Part shown: positions 27,563 to 36,205 of the stretch, piece after piece | Numbering within the stretch: position 1 is the first letter of the stretch | Layout: each line of letters opens with the position of its first letter | Assembly (NCBI GenBank): GCA_016715995.1 | Contig: JADJXF010000018.1 | Location: 91,625 to 155,624, forward strand | Length of the DNA stretch: 64,000 bases | Direction: 5' to 3' | Source of the DNA: Flavobacteriales bacterium | GTDB lineage: Bacteria > Bacteroidota > Bacteroidia > Flavobacteriales_F > PHOS-HE28 | The notes under the pieces: model-generated | Seen by the model: only the letters and a program-made list of their open reading frames with translations | What the model was told of the DNA's origin: nothing | Databases searched by the model: none | Program-made: the position numbers and the translations under genes

Positions 27563-28485
27563 CGCAACTTCAGCGTGAAGGTTTCCTCGCGGCCGTTGGC
27601 CAGCAAACGCACCGGGTGATCACCGATCGGCCAGTCGCTCACATCCGTCAGCGCATCCGCTGGGTCACCGATAGGGACGTGGATGCGCACGGGTTCCCTC
27701 TGCTGTTCGGGGAAGTGCGCAACGAAGGTGATGATGTACTCGGCGGCCACGCCCACCGATGGGAATCGAACGAAGTGCGTTCCGCAATAGCCCGAGCGCA
27801 GGACCCATGCATCGCGCATGGGCATCTTCGGCGGATCGAGGTCAGGTGGAAGGAGGAGCTCCTGCCTGCACGTATCCATGTTCAACTGCGGAACAACGCG
27901 CTCCTCCTTCATTGCCCTAGTCCAAAGCACATCGAACTGCTTCGTCAGCGAGGCCGTGCGGGCATCCACCTGTTCCGCTCTATCATCCATGGCGTAGTAT
28001 TCCTTGGTGAAAGGAAGTCCGATAGGCAGGTAGCGGCCCGGCCTGAACGGCATCACCACGGGGGGCCTACGCGTACAGTCCAAGGTCCTGCATCGTTCCT
28101 CCACCTCTCCTCCCCTGGCCCGGTAGTACACGGACAATTCCACGACCATGGTATCCAGGCCACGGACCACCACCACCTTCACATCCGGAGAATCCCTGCC
28201 CCGCGCCGGCGTGGCTTGGAACGATGGGAGGCCCGCCCCGAACAAGGGCTTGAGCCGCATGCGCTCATCAACCTGTGGGCTTACCGGGTAGTGCAACGGC
28301 ATGTTGTTCCACCACATCCCGTGTTGCATGTAGTACACGCGGTAGTCGCCCTGCAACGGCACCAGGGCGCTGCTGTCTTCCACGAAAGCATAGCGCGTCC
28401 AATACGGGTTCTGGTCAGGGTCGAGGCGCTGGGCGTGAACAGCGAGCGTGCCAATGGTCGAAGCAAGCAGGATCGCGACGCGCAT
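27559..28485 (-). CDS. Secreted protein of unknown function, first gene of a pair
   Basis: A 308-residue protein with a signal peptide (MRVAILLASTIGTLAVHAQ). The mature part contains several Cys, including EERCRTLDCTRRPP and a YCGTHFVRFPS segment, and ends in a beta-rich region (GREETFTLKLR). No enzymatic motif is seen. It overlaps the next gene by 4 bases, so both are likely made together. It is the last undisturbed gene before the defence-like island. Confidence 0.72.
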   Translation of the reverse strand: MRVAILLASTIGTLAVHAQRLDPDQNPYWTRYAFVEDSSALVPLQGDYRVYYMQHGMWWNNMPLHYPVSPQVDERMRLKPLFGAGLPSFQATPARGRDSPDVKVVVVRGLDTMVVELSVYYRARGGEVEERCRTLDCTRRPPVVMPFRPGRYLPIGLPFTKEYYAMDDRAEQVDARTASLTKQFDVLWTRAMKEERVVPQLNMDTCRQELLLPPDLDPPKMPMRDAWVLRSGYCGTHFVRFPSVGVAAEYIITFVAHFPEQQREPVRIHVPIGDPADALTDVSDWPIGDHPVRLLANGREETFTLKLR

Positions 28486-28543
28486 CGGCTTTCGGTACCC
28501 CGAAGGTGGGGGGAAGTTCAGTGGGCCACGTCCATGCCCGTAT

Positions 28544-28749
28544 TCAGCCCTTTGGTCCCGGAGCTGCGGTGAGGAGAGTCAGTGGCTTGCCTTCGTAGGC
28601 TTTGAAGTTCTGGGCTACGGTCGCCTCGGCGAAGTGGTCGCGGAGCGAAGACCGGTCACGACGCAGCGGCGACCGTAGTGGTTGAGCACCACATCGCGGA
28701 AATAGTCCTAGCCTAAGCGCAAGGTGACCTCGCGCCGGGAAGTGCTCAT
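28544..28749 (-). pseudogene. Remnant of an HNH restriction-type endonuclease gene
   Basis: From an ATG at 28749 the frame reads MSTSRREVTLRLG, a stop, then DYFRDVVLNHYGRRCVVTGLR. This is the leader region of HNH endonucleases, where the position of the stop is usually Gln (RLGQ-FFR, then Y--RC-VTGL). It is followed, in another frame, by DHFAEATVAQNFKAYEGKPL and a stop, which resembles the C-terminal end of such proteins. The entire HNH catalytic core that should lie between is absent. The gene is therefore disabled by both a nonsense codon and a deletion. It lies beside the methyltransferase module and may be its former nuclease or an unrelated neighbour. Confidence 0.6.
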
Positions 28750-28764
28750 ATATGGCGCTATATG
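28747..28764. promoter_or_regulatory. Inverted repeat CATATA-n6-TATATG in the divergent gap
   Basis: A 6-bp inverted repeat with a 6-base centre overlaps the start codon of the dead HNH gene and lies 54 bases before the TATATTTG box of the small plus-strand gene. It resembles operators of restriction-modification controllers by position, but no C-protein gene was recognised. Confidence 0.35.
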
Positions 28765-28817
28765 TGATGCGTACCTGATACTTCGAACCACCACCTTACA
28801 AACTACATATGTGTGTC

Positions 28818-28825
28818 TATATTTG
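28818..28825 (+). promoter_or_regulatory. -7 promoter box TATATTTG
   Basis: An exact match to TAnnTTTG in an AT-rich stretch, 23 bases before the small gene at 28849. It probably drives the small gene and perhaps the methyltransferase operon that follows. Confidence 0.55.
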
Positions 28826-28848
28826 TCGACATATTCATCCAGAAGACC

Positions 28849-29074
28849 ATGAAAGAGAAGCGCGATCGGTTCGCCAAGGTGGCCGCCTCGAGAGTCCAGA
28901 AGGCGCTGGATGCGCTAGGAGAGCCTCTCGAAGTGCAGCAACAAGACCAACTACGAGTACACCGAGGCCGATATCCGGAAGATGTCGCGTGCGCTAAACG
29001 ACAAGCTCAAGACCACCTTGGGTATGTTCCGCTCCGGGGCTGATTCCAAGGGTGCCAACACCTTCAAATTCTGA
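28849..29074 (+). CDS. Small basic helical protein of unknown function, one frame break
   Basis: The frame begins MKEKRDRFAKVAASRVQKAL and, after an indel near 28918, continues SLSKCSNKTNYEYTEADIRKM to NTFKF and a stop. The total is about 75 residues, helical and rich in Lys and Arg. The segment NKTNYEYTEADI has the look of a conserved core, so this seems a real small gene. It begins the island, 94 bases before the methyltransferase. A role as a DNA-binding controller or nuclease partner is only a guess. Confidence 0.6.
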
Positions 29075-29168
29075 TGATGCGCTGTCCAGGGTCGCATGTT
29101 GAAACATTCGCCGGAATTCCCATCTTACGGGACGGGTTTCTGCCGAATTTTCTGGCAGCCCCATTCCC

Positions 29169-30769
29169 ATGGCAAAGCCGCGTCAATACACGGCCCTCGA
29201 CCTCTTTTCAGGTTGTGGGGGCTTCAGTCTCGGACTCCAACGCGCAGGCATCAAGGTGCTTGGTGCTGTCGATTTCAACAAAGAGGCCATCGAAACCTAC
29301 CGGGCGAACTTCCCGGAAGTGCCTTTCGTGAAGGAAGCGGACATGAAAACCATGAAACCCGCAGACCTCGCCAAAGCTATCCACGCCAATCACGTCGATG
29401 TGATTGTTGGTGGGCCACCTTGCCAAGGGTTCAGCATGGCGCGACAACGCGATGGAGCGAACCACGGGCAGCGACGTTTCGTGAAGGATGAGCGCCGCGA
29501 ACTATACCAGGAATTCCTACGGTTCGTGGACCACTTCCAGCCGAAGGTGTTCGTAATCGAGAATGTCCTTGGCATCAAGAGCGCGGAAGGCGGCAAGTAT
29601 TTCACCGCCGTCCAGCACGAAGCGCGGAATTTGGGCAAGGAAGATGGCAGACCGGGCTACCGTGTGCATGCGCAAGTGGAGCAGGCATGGGAACTCGGTG
29701 TGCCTCAGAAGCGCAGACGCCAACTCATCATCGGTGTTCGGGCTGACCTACCAGGATACTTCCCAACGAAGCTCTCAACGCCGAAGCGGTCCATGAAGGA
29801 TATGACCCTTGGTGCTGCGATCATGGATCGTCCTGTGTTGGAAGGTGGGCAAGTCGAAGAGGAACGCGAGTACGATCGCGCCTCCGGGAAAAGGCCATCA
29901 AGCAATTCGGCCGCCACGCTGAGAAATACCTCTACAATGTACTTGAGGTTAAGAGGGCCAAGAAGCTTACTGGACATCGTGCACGGAAGCATAGCGACCG
30001 TGACTTGCGGGACTTTGCCAAGTTGAAGGAGGGACAGAGTTCCGCCAACGCCATGCGAGCTGGCATCAAGTTCGAATTCCCGTACAGCACAGAGAGCTTC
30101 AAGGACCGCTACACCCGGCAGGATCGGAAGGCACTCTGTAGCACTATCGTCGCACACTTGAGCAAGGATGGACTGATGTTCATCCACCCAACGCAGAACC
30201 GCTCGTTGACCCCGCGTGAAGCCGCACGGGTGCAGAGCTTCCCGGATTGGTTCCAGTTCCCGTTCTCACGTACACATCAGTTCAGGATGATCGGCAACGC
30301 CGTACCGCCGCTGGTTTCTGAAGCCGTAGGGAATGAGGTGGTGAACTTCATTGCTGGTCAAACCTTGATTAAACGAACTCGCATGAACCGCACGATACCA
30401 CAAGACCAAGAGGAAGCCGTGAACTGGCTGCTACCTGTCCTTGACCTATCTGCCAAGGAGTTGAGCCAAATGGAGAAGGCGGAATTCCTGCGCGCATGGC
30501 GTGCGGTTGCTTTCCTCTACCCTGGCTTGCACCCCGATGGTGCGTTGGATCATGGAAAGCGCATCGAGCAACGGAGGGAAGGACCGAGTTGGGTGATGAT
30601 GATCGAGCCCAGACTTGTCACACCGTACTTCAGCCAAAGCGGATGGCCTGTTGTGTTGAAATCACTCGCTAATGAGGCGTGGCGGAGGGACGATGCTGGT
30701 CTGCTTGCTGACGACGAGTTGTACTCGATAGATGCGCAGCATGCCGGTATGACACACGCAATGAACTAG
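29169..30769 (+). CDS. DNA cytosine-5 methyltransferase with C-terminal extension, one frame break
   Basis: A C5-cytosine methyltransferase with motif I (LDLFSGCGGFSLGLQ), motif IV with catalytic Cys85 (VGGPPCQGFSM), motif VI (VIENVLG), motif VIII (PQKRRRQLI) and motif X (MIGNAVPPLVSE). The frame shifts near 29886, inside the target-recognition region, and continues colinearly. After motif X there are about 140 extra residues (EEAVNWLLPVL to THAMN) that belong to no domain I recognise. The GHKL ATPase gene starts 4 bases after the stop, so the two are co-translated or at least co-transcribed. Its target sequence is unknown. Confidence 0.92.
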
Positions 30770-30773
30770 GCAC

Positions 30774-33441
30774 ATGCAGGCTCCTCATTGGCAATTCGCA
30801 TCCACTGGGGGCGGCACCGAGGATGGGGTTTCCAATCCCGACCTTGAGTATTTCGAAGGGATTAGAACTACTATCTCGCTCGCGAGATCCTTCAGAACGC
30901 CCTCGATGCGCGGCTTGATGCAACGAAGCCGGTCCGTGTGGACTTCACCTTGCTCGAAATGCCGAAGTCACAGTTCCCTGGCTTCGATGAGTTCGTTGAT
31001 GTCTGGAAAGCTGCCAAAGCCCTTTGGCCACAAAGCGAGGAGAAGTGTCACCAATTTCTTGATGCTGGTCTGCGTTGCTTGGAGCAGCCCAAGCTTCGCG
31101 TGCTCAAGATTTCGGACCACAACACAGTTGGCCTGAATGGCGACGATGGCGATCGGAGTGGTGCTTGGTTCTCCTTGGTAAAGTCAGTTGGGTCCACTAC
31201 CAAAACTGGAGGACAGGGTGGATCATTCGGTATCGGGAAAGGAGCCCCATTCGCGGCTTCGATGCTTCGCACTTGCTTCTACTCCACGGTCAACGAGCGT
31301 GGTCAAAACGTCTTCCAAGGCGTGGCCAAGCTGGTCAGCCACAAGAAGGACGACGACGTGAGGCGCGGTGAGGGGTCCTATGGTTTGGCGATGCAGTCCT
31401 CCATACGAAACAGGGAGCAAATGGAGGAAGCCATGGTGCGTAAGCAGCGTGGCTTGGACATATACGTGATGGGATACAAGGTTCAGGACGACTGGCAGGA
31501 AAAGCTCATTCGGTCTGTCCTGCGGAACTTCTGGCTGGCAATTCGTGACCAGGAACTCGTGGTCGTCATTGATGGTCAGGAAATTTCTGAAACAACCGTT
31601 GACGAACTTCTGGCCAAGTACTTTCTGAACGAACCTTTCAAAGACGCTACTCGTCCCGAAGGGAATCCGCTGGAGTACTTCAAGGCATACAAGAACGGTA
31701 CGCCGTTCCACAAGGAGCTGCCGATACTTGGTCCTGTCAGGTTCTATTTCAATCTGACCGAGGAACCCTTGAATTGGGTCGCGATGATCCGGAAGCACAA
31801 GATGGTCATCTACACTCGCACATTCCACTTCCTTCACCATACGCCGGGGTGTTCATTTGTGACAATGCCGCTGGCAATGCAGAACTGAGACGGATGGAAA
31901 CACCGGCCCATGATAACTGGGACCCGGCAAGGCATAAGGAAAAGGGGCAGGCGATCGAGGAAGAGATCAGAGGCTTCATACGAGAGTGCTTACGCGCCAT
32001 GACCAAGTCTCAAGAGGGAGGAAAGGTTGAGATCCCAGGACTCCATCGATACCTCCCGTTTGAGCATGAGGATGACGACACACAAACAGGCGGAACAGCC
32101 ATGGAGTATTCCGGAAGACCAGTTGCCGGACCAGAGGAAACCGCCCGTGAATTGGGTGCGGCAGAAAGCATCAATGAGACCGTCACGATAAGCCCTTATC
32201 GAGTTACGGTCTTAAATGAACGCAAAGCTGGGTTTGAAGGTGAGGGCGCAGAAACAGGGGGAAAGAAGACCAAGAAGAAGCGGAAGCCGCATCGCGGTGG
32301 CGAAGGCGAAAACGATGCGCTACTGAAAGAGCACCTGCACACCCGTGCATTCTGTATCGGCCAGTCATCCGATGTTCTCATTTACCAGCTCGTAGTGCGG
32401 AGCGGCATTGACGGACTTTGCAGCCTGAAGGTGAATGCTGTTGGTGAAGAGGGTGGCGAGAAGGTGGTCTTGAGGACCGCAGTAGATCGCAGCGGAAATC
32501 AATACAAGGTCAATGGACACCGCATCTTGAACATTCCGATCAGCAGTTCATCGGACCTCCAACTCAGCTTGGAGGTGGAAGGTCTGGACGGCTTGCACTC
32601 AGCATTGACGGCTATGCGCTACAACAATAGAGACTATCCCCATCCGGTTCTTGGTGTTGGCGATGCCGTTGCTGGTCATTTCAGCGTGCGGTTAGCCGTC
32701 CGCGCAGGTACCAAGGAGATTCGCTTAGAGCCGGTCTACGACCTTGGCAATCGCACACCAACGCATCCTGGCATTGAAGGCGGGCAGGCTCAGTTCGCAA
32801 CTCACATCTATTGCAAGGGCACCATGTTCCGTGAAGTGCGGAAGTCGACCAAGGCCGTAGCGGAAACTATTGTACTTCCAGCCAGTGCGCTTCGCGACAA
32901 GGTGGAAGTGGACTTCTTCGTATGTGCGAACGCTCCGATCGCAGCCTACACGAATTCCGACGCGCATTCCGACTTCGTGGGGCACTCGTTCCCAGTTGAG
33001 CGAGGCGTGATTCTGGCATACGGCGGGCAAGGCGTCTTCTATGCGAACAAGACTCCTGAGGAACTGAAGGCGATCTCGTCCTTCATGAACATCGATCGCG
33101 ACCCACGACCTCACGGGCCTATGTACAACGCCTACGATGGGGACAAGATCACCGTGATGCTGTCCTCGAACGACTACCAGCGCTATCAGATCGTCAAGAG
33201 GGATCCGTACATCGTTGAGATCCTGCACAGCGCGATCGTTCTGCCCGCTTTGATGCAAGCCATTGCCGTAGTCCAAGAGGAGCCGTCAGAGTTTGCTGAG
33301 CACAAGTGGTTCGACATTCTCAAAGGACTAGTCGAGGAAACCAAAGAGGAAGATCCGATGAAGATCGCGCAGAAAATCTTGGAGAACCCGCTCAACCGTT
33401 CCTTCAATGCTGTGACCAGCATGATGGAAACAGCAGATTGA
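30774..33441 (+). CDS. Large GHKL (Hsp90/MORC-like) ATPase linked to a DNA methyltransferase, two frame breaks
   Basis: A protein of about 888 residues with a GHKL ATP-binding fold. The N-box is REILQNALDA (Glu39, Asn43), the G1 box ISDHNTVGLN (Asp116, a variant of DxGxG), and the G2 loop GGSFGIGKGAPF (150-161). A Lys-rich linker (GKKTKKKRKPHRG) near residue 500 separates the ATPase part from a beta-rich C-terminal region. One base is missing near 30882, and another indel lies near 31840 (HFLHH to SPYAGVFICDN). Motifs on both sides are intact. GHKL ATPases of this kind are known in restriction-modification operons, where they are thought to remodel or clamp DNA. No nuclease motif was identified. 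Confidence 0.8.
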
Positions 33442-33445
33442 TGGC

Positions 33446-34189
33446 ATGAGCAGCACGGAGCAACCCATCGCTCTCCTAGAGCAGAAGATCCTATCGACAC
33501 GCACAGTCGACAGGATGTATCGGCAACTCAAGAACCTTCAGGATCACTCACAATACCTAGCTGGGTCATACGTCGGCGAGCTAGAGTTTCCGAAAGGGGG
33601 TTCCGGTATTGCGGCCGTCGAGGACCTCAAACTTGTTCCTCCAGACTCCAAAGACCTGCAAGACTTAGCCAATACCAAGCTCATCTATCACGCCTTTCAG
33701 AAGCTCACTCCGGCACAGGCGTCTGACAAGAGGCTGTGGACCTACCTGACGCATGTGACTTTCTGGGACTACATGAGAAAGCGATGGCCAGTAGATGAGG
33801 CGGACAAGCCCATCAACAGGATAAGTGATCGCTACTTTCTCACTACGACAAGCTTGGAGTCGCTGACTAGGAATGGCATCTCGCGCTTGTGGTGGTATGG
33901 CTATTTAACGCACGACGCGAGTCGCAGCAATCCATGGGAGTTGACGGAGACACTTCTGTCGCGCGCGGATCTTGTGGTTGGCATTACAGAGCGCGCTGTC
34001 GGCAGCAATCAAACCTTGCGTACTGCTGTACTGGAGTTTCTTGCTGACAACCCGGAGATCAGTCTAAGTGAAAAGCTCACCCGTGAACTTCTCAAGAAGC
34101 TGAATCTTGTTGGGGGTACTCGCAATCTGCCCTTCCTGGATGTCGCAGAGTTGAAGGTGCTCTTAGCGAGTATTACCCCAACCTCTTAG
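33446..34189 (+). CDS. DUF6339-like protein, third gene of the methyltransferase-ATPase unit
   Basis: A 247-residue soluble protein. The stretch LWTYLTHVTFWDYMRKRWP, with flanking LIYHAFQKLTPAQ and SRLWWYGYLTHD, is the reason for the DUF6339 assignment, which is from memory and not checked. The protein is mostly helical and has no signal peptide or membrane helix. Its start is 4 bases after the ATPase stop, so it belongs to the same operon. Possible roles are nuclease partner, target sensor or adaptor; nothing in the sequence decides between them. Confidence 0.65.
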   Translation: MSSTEQPIALLEQKILSTRTVDRMYRQLKNLQDHSQYLAGSYVGELEFPKGGSGIAAVEDLKLVPPDSKDLQDLANTKLIYHAFQKLTPAQASDKRLWTYLTHVTFWDYMRKRWPVDEADKPINRISDRYFLTTTSLESLTRNGISRLWWYGYLTHDASRSNPWELTETLLSRADLVVGITERAVGSNQTLRTAVLEFLADNPEISLSEKLTRELLKKLNLVGGTRNLPFLDVAELKVLLASITPTS

Positions 34190-34428
34190 CCATCACTACT
34201 TCTTGGTTCTTCAGTAGGCTCTGCATTTCGCGTTAGGGACAGCAGCGGAAAAGCCCGGAGCGTTCTTAGGCGAGGACTTGTAGCGAATGGCCCGACGGCG
34301 CGTCTTCGAACCGGAATAGCCAAACCACCGGCATTCCCCGAAGACACCGCCCCACCACCTAGAACATTGCTGCCGTAGGGTGCTCCAGAAAGCAATACTT
34401 CTAATAGCCTTTCCCAGTGCCTCTTGCC
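34190..34428. other. Non-coding stretch with a long imperfect hairpin
   Basis: No gene is called here. A hairpin runs from 34297 to 34351: outer GGCG/CGCC, then GTCTTCG/CGAAGAC, then GGAAT-A-GCC/GGCATTCC with one bulged A and an 8-base AAACCACC loop. Short open frames on the minus strand are Gly/Arg-rich and unconvincing. It could be a structured RNA, a recombination site or a repeat element. The minus-strand sequence reads as if it were a conserved repeat seen elsewhere in Bacteroidota, but I cannot verify that. Confidence 0.4.
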
Positions 34429-35001
34429 CTAGTAGATAAGTATGCAAGTGTCAGCACCCCTTTGGGCGAAGCCAAGCTTGGATGGCGGACAGGCATTTGA
34501 CCCAGCAATCTCAAGCGGCCCAAGAACAAGATTCACCCAATCTACGCTCGCAAAACCTGGAGCAGGATTATGGTTAACCCAGACTCCTTTAACCTTCAAT
34601 AGATTCGCCTCGATCGTATTCATTATCACCCCAACTCGATCCGGAGGTAACGCCCAATCCATTGGCCCCCATTTGCGGCGAAACTCAATGCGCCATTTAG
34701 GTCTTCGCGCTCTTTCATCCGGAATCTTGACTAACCTGGGAGTGGCAAGCCATGGGCGAATCAAGCGGCCTTCAAGTGAGGTGCTTCTCAGCCTTTCGAT
34801 CTCACGACCATTCCCACGTTCCACTCTACCATCATCGCGTACCTGTGCGGTTGAGGACTTGGAGGAAGCCAATACATTCTGGGTCCTCTCCTGACGAGTC
34901 CGCGTTGTGTGTGGGAAAGCCTGTAGATCATCTGCGTGACATGACAAAAATCGCTCGGGATGGAAAACGGTCACGAGGCCAAGTACGATTGTCTCCATCA
35001 C
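34429..35001 (-). CDS. Hypothetical protein, 190 residues, foreign-looking
   Basis: No family was recognised. The protein is basic and has a plausible globular core (WRIEFRRKWGPMDWALPPDRVGV, residues about 105-128, then WVNHNPAPGFASVDWVNLVLGP). Codon use is less GC-rich than flanking chromosome genes, as expected in the island. The opposite strand carries an open frame too, but it is Ser-rich and looks like a shadow. The N-terminal start is uncertain. Confidence 0.42.
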   Translation of the reverse strand: MMETIVLGLVTVFHPERFLSCHADDLQAFPHTTRTRQERTQNVLASSKSSTAQVRDDGRVERGNGREIERLRSTSLEGRLIRPWLATPRLVKIPDERARRPKWRIEFRRKWGPMDWALPPDRVGVIMNTIEANLLKVKGVWVNHNPAPGFASVDWVNLVLGPLEIAGSNACPPSKLGFAQRGADTCILIY

Positions 35002-35010
35002 TCAGGCTAG

Positions 35011-36012
35011 TTACTTCCTATGAATGAAGCGAACACCCAATGATACCAAGAATACGCTCGTTAGAAGAATGCCAAGAAACGCCTCGAGTGCGGCCATAAC
35101 ATCACCCCAAGTTGTCAATGGGACAATCGTCCCGCCTCCCATAGTCGCAAAGGAAATGAAGCTCAAAGCAATCCCATGAACCAGGCTGTAAGATTCGATT
35201 GAACTCACACAAACACCGAGTATAGGATAAACGATGATGCCAAAAACCAAGATTACGCCAAGCATCCAAAGCAGGGTGAGTTGTGGTCGAACTCCATAAC
35301 CCCACAGGTGTCGATGGACATTCCAAAGCAAGTTGGCAATCGATGATTCTGAGCGTGCTCGTTGGGCACGGTGGAGATTGCGCATTTCTCGCAGATACCA
35401 TCGGTGAGCCGCGAAGTAGTTTGACCGGGCTTCGGCATTCTTCCCTAAGACCCTGTATACACTTGCGGCCCTTTCATGCTGACAGATGCACTCTTCACCA
35501 ATCGACCCAATATGTACGCCTTCCCAATTAGTCTGTTCATCCATACGACAACCATAGAAGAAAGCTCCCTCTAGGCTAGATCCTTCTAAATCGACCCCGG
35601 ACAGGTCAGAAAACTCAAAATGCCCACCTACTGCTTGTGTGGCGGTGAAGATTGATCGACAAAGAACTGCGTTCGTAAGCACAGCTCCATTCAGTCTTGC
35701 AGAGCGACAATTCGCAAACTCAAAATTTGCACCCACCAACACCGTGCGCTCTAAGTTCGCACCCTCAAGGTCCGCAAGTGGCAGTTGTGCCCCGGTCAAA
35801 TCGAGATCTGATAAATCACGTCCCGCCAAAGTCGCTCCCTCAAGCCATAAATCGGAGGACCGAATCGCTGCATTCAGGGCGTCACGAACGCGATGGTTCC
35901 CCTCCGCGACAAAGTGGAATACACAATATTCTGTACTGCCCGCAGCAATCTCCCGCTCGCAGTAGTCGCGAGGACGACCTGTGTGCAGATACTTATGCTT
36001 ACAGACGGCCAT
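35011..36012 (-). CDS. Pentapeptide-repeat protein fused to a K+-channel-like pore
   Basis: A 333-residue protein. The N-terminus has Cys4, Cys18, Cys30 and His33, spaced like a small zinc-binding unit. Residues about 55-165 are pentapeptide repeats (A-D/N-L-x-x pattern: LEGATLAGRDLSDLDLTGAQL). A helical linker follows (176-225). The C-terminus has two membrane helices (246-268 and 303-328) with a re-entrant pore between, reading SFATMGGGTIVPLTTWGD. This aligns to the K+ channel pore but has GGG where the filter normally has GYG. It may be a channel with altered selectivity, a toxin-like effector or a sensor. It follows a remnant of icmF and lies in foreign-looking DNA. Confidence 0.8.
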   Translation of the reverse strand: MAVCKHKYLHTGRPRDYCEREIAAGSTEYCVFHFVAEGNHRVRDALNAAIRSSDLWLEGATLAGRDLSDLDLTGAQLPLADLEGANLERTVLVGANFEFANCRSARLNGAVLTNAVLCRSIFTATQAVGGHFEFSDLSGVDLEGSSLEGAFFYGCRMDEQTNWEGVHIGSIGEECICQHERAASVYRVLGKNAEARSNYFAAHRWYLREMRNLHRAQRARSESSIANLLWNVHRHLWGYGVRPQLTLLWMLGVILVFGIIVYPILGVCVSSIESYSLVHGIALSFISFATMGGGTIVPLTTWGDVMAALEAFLGILLTSVFLVSLGVRFIHRK

Positions 36013-36083
36013 CTATTCGAAAGAAAGAGTACTACAGCTAGTTCATTGGGTGTGCCGGCAATTCGCAGCGTGTCATTCACTGT

Positions 36084-36190
36084 TCACATATTCCTCCGAT
36101 ACTGCCCCCCTACCTCGTCCTTCGGCTGCCGCTCAGGACTCGCCGCCGTCAGCTGCCCCAGTGAGCAATACTATCGCCTCCATCAGCACC
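36084..36190 (-). pseudogene. Third, short and degraded copy of the icmF 3' end
   Basis: On the minus strand the last codons read GGQYRRNM followed by a TGA stop, the same eight residues that end icmF. Upstream, VLMEA and a frame-shifted version of LGQLTAA can be matched, with a small insertion between. Similarity fades beyond 36190. This is too short to be functional. It is the most decayed of three copies (others at 36869 and in icmF itself). Confidence 0.75.
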
Positions 36191-36205
36191 ATTTTATCAC
36201 GTTGC

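Noticed and set aside
34190..34428. Classical integron attC site with cassettes
   Set aside because: No conserved GTTRRRY/RYYYAAC core pair flanking the hairpin and no integrase gene in the window.
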